Part shown: positions 6,355-10,828 of the stretch, piece after piece
Numbering within the stretch: position 1 is the stretch's first letter
Layout: each line of letters opens with the position of its first letter
Source of the DNA: Sedimentisphaerales bacterium
GTDB taxonomy: Bacteria > Planctomycetota > Phycisphaerae > Sedimentisphaerales > SM23-30
DNA: 10,828 nt
Direction: 5' to 3'
Assembly: GCA_016932145.1 (NCBI GenBank)
Contig: JAFGDI010000190.1
Location: forward strand, 1 to 10,828
The notes under the pieces: generated by a model
What the model was told of the DNA's origin: nothing
Database searches by the model: none
What the model saw: the letters and a program-made list of their open reading frames with translations, nothing else
Made by a program: the position numbers and the translations under genes

Positions 6355-7065
6355 ATGACCATCAATATCGCCTTATCCATGAACTACCATTTCTCGGCAG
6401 ATAATATCGAGCGGGCGTATCTTGACCATACCTATTTTGACTGGCTGGCTAATGATGATGTTTTATGCCGGGCTTTGTTTCCTGTTGAAGATGATAATAA
6501 ACTCAGGCAATATCTCGCTACCGTCTCTGGCCTCATCTTCACCGGCGGACTTGACCTTGACCCGGCATTATGGCACGAGCCAAAGCACCCGGCAACAACC
6601 ATCGTCCACCAGCGTCGCCAGAATTTCGAGTTAAGACTGCTCACTGCCGCTATGGAAATGCAACTGCCTATACTGGGTATCTGCCTGGGTATGCAGCTTA
6701 TCAGCGTAGCTCACGGCGGGAAACTCACCCAGCATATCCCAGATTCACACGGCCAGATCGACCACGGCTATAACGGCAATAAGACCCGGCATAAAGTCAC
6801 TTTAAATCAGGATAGCAAATTACAGACATGGCTCAATACCGACTCAATTGAAGTGCCCAGCGCCCATCATCAGGGCGTTATCAATTGCGGCAGACTCTTA
6901 CCAGCCGCCATCGCCGACGATGGCATAATCGAAGCCGTTGAGCTGCCAGGCTACCCCTTCCTCACCGCCGTACAATGGCACCCGGAAAAAGAGCCGGAGC
7001 TGCCGCTAAATCGAGCCATAATAAATGAGTTCATAAAGTCAGCAACCTTATACTCTCACCCCTGA
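6355..7065 (+). CDS. Class I glutamine amidotransferase-like hydrolase, PuuD / peptidase C26 family
   Basis: A 236-residue cytosolic protein with the class I glutamine amidotransferase fold, in the gamma-glutamyl-GABA hydrolase (PuuD) family, which cleaves gamma-glutamyl bonds. Visible motifs are the oxyanion-side FTGGLDLDPALW (62-73), the nucleophile elbow GICLGMQL with Cys110, SAHHQGV (169-175), and the catalytic His209/Glu211 in AVQWHPEKE. The triad is complete and the length is near the family's usual 235-255. The ATG at 6355 has only a weak GAGAG Shine-Dalgarno; a second ATG at 6379 is less likely because it would remove the first beta strand. The gene follows the REP array directly and is separated from the ketosynthases by a likely terminator, so cotranscription is uncertain. 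No putrescine pathway genes are nearby. The substrate could be gamma-glutamyl-GABA, another gamma-glutamyl amide or a folate polyglutamate, so no gene symbol is given. Confidence 0.88.
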   Translation: MTINIALSMNYHFSADNIERAYLDHTYFDWLANDDVLCRALFPVEDDNKLRQYLATVSGLIFTGGLDLDPALWHEPKHPATTIVHQRRQNFELRLLTAAMEMQLPILGICLGMQLISVAHGGKLTQHIPDSHGQIDHGYNGNKTRHKVTLNQDSKLQTWLNTDSIEVPSAHHQGVINCGRLLPAAIADDGIIEAVELPGYPFLTAVQWHPEKEPELPLNRAIINEFIKSATLYSHP

Positions 7066-7087
7066 ATGACACATCTCTGCCGTTGAT

Positions 7088-7119
7088 AAAAAAGAACCGC
7101 ATGCCATTAAAGCTGCGGT
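7088..7119 (-). terminator. Terminator of the ECF sigma operon
   Basis: On the minus strand ACCGCA (7119-7114) pairs with TGCGGT (7101-7096) around a 12-nt loop that may add two more GC pairs. TTCTTTTTT follows. It lies about 45 nt past the stop of the last gene in the leftward operon. On the plus strand there is no T-run, so it does not clearly terminate the amidotransferase gene. Confidence 0.7.
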
Positions 7120-7164
7120 CCGCAATTATTCAAATAAATGCCAACAGTAATCATCAACTACTGC

Positions 7165-8043
7165 TTATATATTCCAGGGGAACGGTCTGACATCTTCGAT
7201 CAGGTCAGATAGCTGTCTGTCAACGATCTGCTTTTTCTGTTCTTTCCATTTGGCAATATCATCTATACGCTTGCCCAGCTCTTTTTTCATTCGCTCCTGC
7301 ATATTGACAAATCTGTCTGCCCGGCCCTTGCCACGCATGTCATTTTCCGGTCCAATCTGGTCCGGACCGGCATTCTGCTCGGTCTGGATGCGACTTTGAA
7401 ACCTTTCCATTCTCTCCTGCCAGCGAGTAATATCTCTCTGCTGATCTTCGAGTATAAGGTCAAACTGCCTGTCCAGATTCAAGCGGATATCAGTTTTGAG
7501 CCTTTCTTTCAGAACATCGTCAGTAGAAACTTTATAATCAGCAACCTGCTTTTTAATATCAAGCTGAAGCGATATTTTTTTCACAGCCAGAACACCTGCC
7601 TCCTGATCAAATTCCATCTGTCTGGCAGCCGGTGTATAAAGTTCACAAACCATCCCAATATATTCCTGGAACTGTTGCGGCTGACTGGCAAGCATATCAG
7701 CAAGCTGTTTAGCCCGTGTCGGGTCATATTGCCCCAAAAACTTCATCAGTTCATCAGTAGTCATAGCCGGTCCCATCATGCCGCGACCCATCATGCCCCC
7801 CCGGCCAGGCATTGGCCCGCCAGGTCCCATATCAGGGCCGCCAGCACCGCGATCGAACTCAGGGCGGCCAGGTCCGCCGGGCCTTTGCTCATTGTCATGA
7901 GCACGCTGCCCCCACTGTGGCCTGTCCTGATCAATGCCCCGGCCTCCCCTGCTATCATCAGCCTGAGCCAGGCATATATCTGCTGAATTAAATATCAATG
8001 CAGAAAGAAATAAACATACTATCCGGTTAACTCTCATATACAT
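7165..8043 (-). CDS. Exported coiled-coil protein with Gly/Pro/Met/Arg-rich segment, unknown function
   Basis: No family was recognised. With the ATG at 8043 it is 292 residues: a signal peptide (hydrophobic 8-20, likely cleavage after CLAQA at 28), a low-complexity linker rich in Gly, Pro, Met, Arg and Asp (about 31-93, with repeated GPGGP and GRGGMMGRGMMG), then a charged, almost entirely helical part (about 96-285) with heptad-like stretches at 176-222 and 245-283. The frame opens further up at a TTG (8064), but AAAGG lies 6 nt before the 8043 ATG, and this start places the signal peptide properly; 8037 is also possible. It is the third gene of the operon with an ECF sigma factor and its putative anti-sigma factor, 41 nt downstream of the latter. 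This suggests an envelope-located target or sensor of that system. The layout loosely recalls periplasmic stress proteins such as Spy/CpxP, but no LTxxQ motif was seen. Confidence 0.8.
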   Translation of the reverse strand: MYMRVNRIVCLFLSALIFNSADICLAQADDSRGGRGIDQDRPQWGQRAHDNEQRPGGPGRPEFDRGAGGPDMGPGGPMPGRGGMMGRGMMGPAMTTDELMKFLGQYDPTRAKQLADMLASQPQQFQEYIGMVCELYTPAARQMEFDQEAGVLAVKKISLQLDIKKQVADYKVSTDDVLKERLKTDIRLNLDRQFDLILEDQQRDITRWQERMERFQSRIQTEQNAGPDQIGPENDMRGKGRADRFVNMQERMKKELGKRIDDIAKWKEQKKQIVDRQLSDLIEDVRPFPWNI

Positions 8044-8084
8044 ACCCTGCCTTTCGCACAACAACTGCTATCTCAATATATTTT

Positions 8085-8615
8085 TCATACCAGCATATCA
8101 GAAAAACGGTCTCTATTCAAAGAAGCCGGCTCATTGCCCGCATGGGGCGTATCCCATAATTCAGAAACCGCCTCAAGGGTCAGTGTATCAAAATTTTCTG
8201 ACGAAGAACGGTCCATAAGCATATCAATTAACAAGGAAGGATGACTAAACGGATTGCCAGCCCCTTCCGCCAGAGCAACAGTGCCATCCTGACCTGCACT
8301 ATGGTCCCTAAGACTATCAGAATCAGCAAAATAATAAAAGGTCAGGCTCAGCACCACAAGCAACATAGCCGCCACGGCAGACAAAGCCCGCATATGTGCT
8401 ATCGGCCAACTTCTGCGATATATAACCGGCTCTACCTGCCCGGCATTAACCGCCATGATTATACGCCCGGCCAGATCCGAGGGAACATCAACCGCATTTT
8501 GGCTCAATATCTGATCTACATAGTCCAGATCTGCAATAAATTGCTGTATCTCACCCGAAGCCATATTAGCCTCACGCAATTCAACCTCGGTTCTATTGTC
8601 TTTTTTATATTGCAT
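8085..8615 (-). CDS. Putative single-pass membrane anti-sigma factor
   Basis: A 176-residue protein encoded just downstream of an ECF sigma gene. The N-terminal part (1-70) is acidic and soluble, a single hydrophobic segment spans about 75-96 (HMRALSAVAAMLLVVLSLTFYYF), and residues 97-176 would lie outside the membrane. Position, size and topology fit a transmembrane anti-sigma factor whose N-terminal domain holds the sigma factor until a signal is sensed. The zinc-binding His-x3-Cys-x2-Cys motif of ZAS-type anti-sigma domains is absent, so the assignment rests on context and topology. A good Shine-Dalgarno (GAGGTG) lies 4-5 nt before the ATG. The outer part ends with an acidic, Ser-rich tail. 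Confidence 0.7.
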   Translation of the reverse strand: MQYKKDNRTEVELREANMASGEIQQFIADLDYVDQILSQNAVDVPSDLAGRIIMAVNAGQVEPVIYRRSWPIAHMRALSAVAAMLLVVLSLTFYYFADSDSLRDHSAGQDGTVALAEGAGNPFSHPSLLIDMLMDRSSSENFDTLTLEAVSELWDTPHAGNEPASLNRDRFSDMLV

Positions 8616-8715
8616 ACTTCACCTCACAATGCTAAACGAATTCTGGGGACTATTTATTTCACCAAAAATGAAAAACACAACCCAGGATTGACCTATCTCC
8701 TTTTACTATAACATC
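8616..8715 (-). other. Gap of 100 nt between sigma and anti-sigma genes
   Basis: The spacing is unusually wide for a sigma/anti-sigma pair, which are often overlapping. No hairpin with a T-run is visible, so read-through is likely. An internal promoter, perhaps recognised by the sigma factor itself, is possible, but no motif could be assigned. Confidence 0.3.
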
Positions 8716-9276
8716 TTAAGAAAGTAACTGCCTTAATTTCTTAAGCCCTCTGTGAACCTTTGACAATACCGTTCCCACTGGTACATCGAACTGCTGGGCG
8801 ATCTCCTTAAAGCCCATCTGGCCATAATGACGCATAAGAATAAACTCTCGCTCCTGTTCACTGAGATTGGCCAGTGCTTTCTCGAGTTTTTGCCTCATTT
8901 CACCATCGGCCAGTAATTCATCTGGCGATTTCTGCTTATCGTCAGCAAAAACCATATCGCCACACTCACCATCGGCTGTTTTGACATGAATACTTACAGT
9001 CTTAAGCGTTTTTTTACGAGAATGATCTCGAGCCATATTAGCAGCAACCCGGAAGAGCCAGGCGTCAAACTGGCCGGAATCCTGATATTTACCGAGCTTA
9101 TCTGGTAATCGAACAAAAAGCTCCTGAGTAAGATCCTCGGCTATATCAGAGGCATAGCCCATTCTGACAAAAAAACCATACAAACGAGGCGTATATTCTC
9201 TGATAAGACCATCAAAAGAACTCTTATCGCCTTTCAAGCACCCAGAAACTAAATCGTTTATATGTTTATCTGCCAT
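8716..9276 (-). CDS. ECF-family RNA polymerase sigma factor
   Basis: A 186-residue group 4 (extracytoplasmic function) sigma factor that directs RNA polymerase to a small regulon. Region 2 spans about 22-90: LIREYTPRLYGFF (24-36), the DIAEDLTQELFVRL core (44-57) that binds polymerase, and FDAWLFRVAANMARDHSRKK (70-89) that recognises and melts the -10. Region 4 spans about 130-184: LEKALANLSEQEREFILMRHYGQMGFKEIAQQFDVPVGTVLSKVHRGLKKLR, with the helix-turn-helix at about 155-177 for the -35. No extra C-terminal domain is present. The ATG at 9276 has no clear Shine-Dalgarno, though no better start lies upstream. It heads the operon with a putative anti-sigma factor and an exported protein, so it is likely kept inactive until an envelope signal arrives. 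Confidence 0.93.
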   Translation of the reverse strand: MADKHINDLVSGCLKGDKSSFDGLIREYTPRLYGFFVRMGYASDIAEDLTQELFVRLPDKLGKYQDSGQFDAWLFRVAANMARDHSRKKTLKTVSIHVKTADGECGDMVFADDKQKSPDELLADGEMRQKLEKALANLSEQEREFILMRHYGQMGFKEIAQQFDVPVGTVLSKVHRGLKKLRQLLS

Positions 9277-9287
9277 AAATTATGATA

Positions 9288-9492
9288 CTGCCTGAATTAG
9301 ATATTAGTTCGGCCCGATACCAGAAACGCACTACAATTAAATCTGCCAGAGCTAATTATAATCACTGCTTAACAAAGCCCCCTAATCATATCAGCTCTTA
9401 ATAATTATGACCAGAAGATAAAAGTGACAAGCAAACATTTTATAACAGCTTATTTTTAAGCAACTTACAAAAAGACTCATTAATTCAGGCAG
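9288..9492. repeat. 12-bp inverted repeat in the sigma/rpmB divergent gap
   Basis: CTGCCTGAATTA (9288-9299) and TAATTCAGGCAG (9481-9492) are perfect complements. Read 5' to 3', the word TAATTCAGGCAG occurs on the minus strand just before the sigma gene and on the plus strand just before the rpmB promoter, each copy facing its gene. The gap between (about 180 nt, AT-rich) shows no ORF or clear hairpin. The pair could be regulator sites or remains of a small inserted element; no target-site duplication was seen. Confidence 0.4.
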
Positions 9493-9509
9493 GTTTTTTG
9501 AAAAAATAC

Positions 9510-9537
9510 TTGCAAAAAGGCTTATCTGTCATATAAT
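9510..9537 (+). promoter_or_regulatory. Sigma-70-type promoter of rpmB
   Basis: TTGCAA (9510-9515) and a perfect TATAAT (9532-9537) are spaced by 16 bp. The predicted start is near 9544, giving a leader of about 114 nt to the rpmB ATG. The first leader hairpin begins right at this predicted start, which supports both calls. Confidence 0.75.
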
Positions 9538-9544
9538 TACGAAT

Positions 9545-9640
9545 CTTCATGGTGTTTCAGAGATGAAGTACCGTTAAAATTGTATAAGCTGGCAGGTCAC
9601 AATCGACTTGCTGAAACTTCGATAACCAAGAGGGTGACCT
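9545..9640 (+). ncRNA. Structured rpmB leader, possible kissing-loop regulatory RNA
   Basis: Hairpin 1: CTTCAT (9545-9550) pairs with ATGAAG (9563-9568), with a 12-nt loop. Hairpin 2: outer stem AGGTCAC (9594-9600) with GTGACCT (9634-9640), inner stem ATCGA (9602-9606) with TCGAT (9619-9623), also with a 12-nt loop. The two loops contain GTTTCAG (9554-9560) and CTGAAAC (9611-9617), which are perfectly complementary over 7 nt and could form a loop-loop contact. The outer stem ends 6 nt before the GGAG Shine-Dalgarno (9647-9650) of rpmB, so the fold could control L28 translation. It may be an autoregulatory r-protein leader or a riboswitch. It does not match a class I can name. Confidence 0.55.
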
Positions 9641-9657
9641 CAGTTTGGAGTAGTAAT

Positions 9658-9921
9658 ATGTCACGCGTTTGTTATTTTACAGGAAAGAGAACTGTAGCCG
9701 GTCGCAAGATCGCCCGTAAAGGTAAAGCCAAATATCTGGGCGGTGTAGGCCGTAAGACAACCGGTATCACTAAGCGTAAGTTCAAGCCAAATATTCAGAA
9801 GGTTCGCGCCCTGATCGATGGCAAGGTAGTACGCGTAAAGGCATCAGCCAAGGCTATAAGCAATGGTCTGGTAGTCAAGCCCGTAAAGAGAACCTGGAAG
9901 CCAGAACAGGCTACAGCATAA
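9658..9921 (+). CDS. rpmB: 50S ribosomal protein L28 (bL28)
   Basis: An 87-residue basic protein of the large ribosomal subunit. The start MSRVCYFTGKRTVAGRKIARKGKAKYL and the middle TGITKRKFKPNIQKVRALIDGKVVRVKAS match bL28, including the conserved TGK and KRxFxPN(I/L)Q motifs. The frame is open upstream to a TTG at 9580, but the ATG at 9658 has GGAG 7 nt before it and gives the usual L28 N-terminus, so the upstream part is leader. Only one Cys (Cys5) is present, so this is a zinc-free form. The gene is monocistronic, with its own promoter, a structured leader and a strong terminator. The usual partner rpmG (L33) is not adjacent. Confidence 0.96.
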   Translation: MSRVCYFTGKRTVAGRKIARKGKAKYLGGVGRKTTGITKRKFKPNIQKVRALIDGKVVRVKASAKAISNGLVVKPVKRTWKPEQATA

Positions 9922-9934
9922 TAGAGCATTGAAA

Positions 9935-9954
9935 CAACCGAATGAATACGGTTG
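9935..9954 (+). repeat. Small hairpin after rpmB
   Basis: CAACCG (9935-9940) and CGGTTG (9949-9954) pair around an 8-nt loop, 13 nt after the rpmB stop. There is no T-run. It may protect the mRNA 3' end together with the terminator that follows. Confidence 0.35.
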
Positions 9955-9965
9955 ACAGAAGATAT

Positions 9966-10006
9966 AAAAAGCAAGGCACACTTAACCAGTAGTGCCTTGC
10001 TTTTTT
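9966..10006 (+). terminator. Strong intrinsic terminator of rpmB
   Basis: AAAAAGCAAGGCAC (9966-9979) pairs perfectly with 9992-10005 around a 12-nt loop, and a run of six T (10001-10006) ends the stem. The GC-rich part is GCAAGGCAC/GTGCCTTGC. The A-run on the other side makes it potentially bidirectional. It separates rpmB from tsaB, which therefore probably has its own promoter or depends on read-through; none was identified in the 36-nt gap. Confidence 0.9.
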
Positions 10007-10042
10007 GCGCATACACCTTAAACTACAAACCGGAAACTAAAG

Positions 10043-10789
10043 ATGAAAGCAAATGAGATATCACTGACAATAGAGACTTCAGGATTAATTGGCAGCGTAG
10101 CTTTGGGACGAGGCAAGGAATTACTGGAAGAAACATCGTTCAGCGGCCCCCTGCGTCATGGAGCAGAGACATTGCCAACGATAGACCGCCTGTTCAAGGA
10201 CCATGGAGTAAAGCCAGCCGAACTCGAGGTGCTGTATGTTTCTGCCGGGCCTGGTAGTTTTACAGGCATCAGATTAGCTGTAACAATGGCAAAGACAATA
10301 GCCTATGCCAATAACGCCCGGATCATAGCAGTACCCAGCCTTGACGCACAGGTACTCAATGCCCGACAAGCCCGTCAGGACGGTTATAATATAGAAAATA
10401 TAGCGGTGGTACTTGAAGCCGGTCGCGGCAAGGTATTTGCCGCCACCTACAAATATGCCCCCGGCTGCCATCTCAATGCGGAAAACCAGTGCTATATCCC
10501 TGACTATATTGAAATAGTAAAACCTGACATGATCACAGTTGACCAGCTACTGAAGGTATCGCCCAGACCCCTGCACATAACTGGCGAGGGGCTGAATTAT
10601 CACGCTGAAGAGTTCACTGGAAAGGAAGTGCATTTACTCGGAAGAGAATATCATAAAACACGAGCAAATTTTGTTTTTTCATGTGGTATCTTACGCAGAG
10701 AAACAGAACTCTTTACTGATTTTGAAAGTTTCACCCCACTGTACATGAGAAAACCAGAGGCAGAACTCAATCTTATGGAAGGCAAATAG
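10043..10789 (+). CDS. tsaB: tRNA threonylcarbamoyladenosine (t6A) biosynthesis protein TsaB
   Basis: A 248-residue ASKHA-fold protein, a partner of TsaD and TsaE in the cytosolic complex that transfers threonylcarbamoyl to A37 of ANN-decoding tRNAs. The N-terminal LTIETSGLIGSVALGRG (8-24) is the family's opening strand pair, followed by HGAETLPTIDRLF (39-51) and the diagnostic SAGPGSFTGIRLAVTMAKTIAYA (67-89). The C-terminal half (about 105-248) is more variable, as usual in TsaB, and ends in TPLYMRKPEAELN. The length is at the upper end of the family range. GGAAAC 5-6 nt before the ATG serves as a ribosome-binding site. Only 39 nt follow in the window, without a recognisable gene; rimI or tsaD is often next in other genomes but cannot be seen here. 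Confidence 0.93.
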   Translation: MKANEISLTIETSGLIGSVALGRGKELLEETSFSGPLRHGAETLPTIDRLFKDHGVKPAELEVLYVSAGPGSFTGIRLAVTMAKTIAYANNARIIAVPSLDAQVLNARQARQDGYNIENIAVVLEAGRGKVFAATYKYAPGCHLNAENQCYIPDYIEIVKPDMITVDQLLKVSPRPLHITGEGLNYHAEEFTGKEVHLLGREYHKTRANFVFSCGILRRETELFTDFESFTPLYMRKPEAELNLMEGK

Positions 10790-10828
10790 AGACCTTTGGC
10801 ACGAACAGCAACCTGGCCTGTAATTTGA

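Noticed and set aside
7396..7986. 196-residue open frame on the plus strand
   Set aside because: It is antisense to the exported coiled-coil protein of the ECF operon; the Ala/His-rich part mirrors the Gly/Pro-rich segment on the other strand.
8241..8711. 156-residue open frame on the plus strand
   Set aside because: It is antisense to the putative anti-sigma gene and the gap before it; no recognisable protein features.
9288..9492. MITE with 12-bp terminal repeats
   Set aside because: No target-site duplication and no other copy in the window; kept only as an inverted repeat.
9580..9657. Upstream extension of L28 from a TTG at 9580
   Set aside because: The 26 extra residues resemble no L28; the ATG at 9658 has a good Shine-Dalgarno and gives the family's usual N-terminus.
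10797..10812. Sigma-54-like TGGCACG after tsaB
   Set aside because: The -12 element does not fit: the GC falls two bases too early and TTGC is absent.

Overview
The window is a chromosomal stretch of a Gram-negative bacterium with roughly 45-48% G+C by eye. The L28 sequence (the KAKYLGGVG...TTGITKRKFKPNIQKVR pattern), the type III glutamine synthetase and the short ECF sigma/anti-sigma cassette followed by a Gly/Pro/Met-rich exported protein fit a member of the PVC group, most likely Planctomycetota (possibly Phycisphaerae). That placement is inference from family resemblance, without a database search.

Left part, minus strand: an exported protein with an F5/8 type C (discoidin) domain runs off the left edge (1-638). 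To its right lies glnN (type III glutamine synthetase, 810-2915) with its own terminator. The glnN upstream region carries a consensus sigma-54 (-24/-12) promoter, a leader hairpin and, about 150-180 bp further upstream, a palindrome at enhancer distance. This points to nitrogen control.

Middle, plus strand: two beta-ketoacyl synthases lie in tandem (3405-4730 and 4829-6145). The first has lost the nucleophilic Cys (Glu188) and the second catalytic His (Leu369); the second keeps Cys-His-His. This is the layout of a KS-beta (chain length factor)/KS-alpha pair. The second gene ends inside a tandem array of five REP-like palindromes with a 46-bp period (6132-6344). The array supplies its stop codon, and one member has a T-run like a terminator. 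A class I amidotransferase of the PuuD/peptidase C26 family (6355-7065) follows directly.

Right part: a minus-strand operon, transcribed right to left, encodes an ECF sigma factor (8716-9276), a one-TM putative anti-sigma factor (8085-8615) and an exported coiled-coil protein with a G/P/M-rich segment (7165-8043). It ends at a terminator near 7088-7119. Divergent from it are rpmB (L28, 9658-9921), preceded by a consensus promoter and a highly structured leader with a possible 7-bp loop-loop (kissing) contact, a strong terminator, and tsaB (10043-10789) for the tRNA t6A modification.

The most unusual items are the rpmB leader RNA, the Glu-substituted ketosynthase partner, the REP array that overlaps a coding end, and the sigma-54-driven GSIII gene. 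No CRISPR, tRNA, rRNA, transposase or phage gene was seen.
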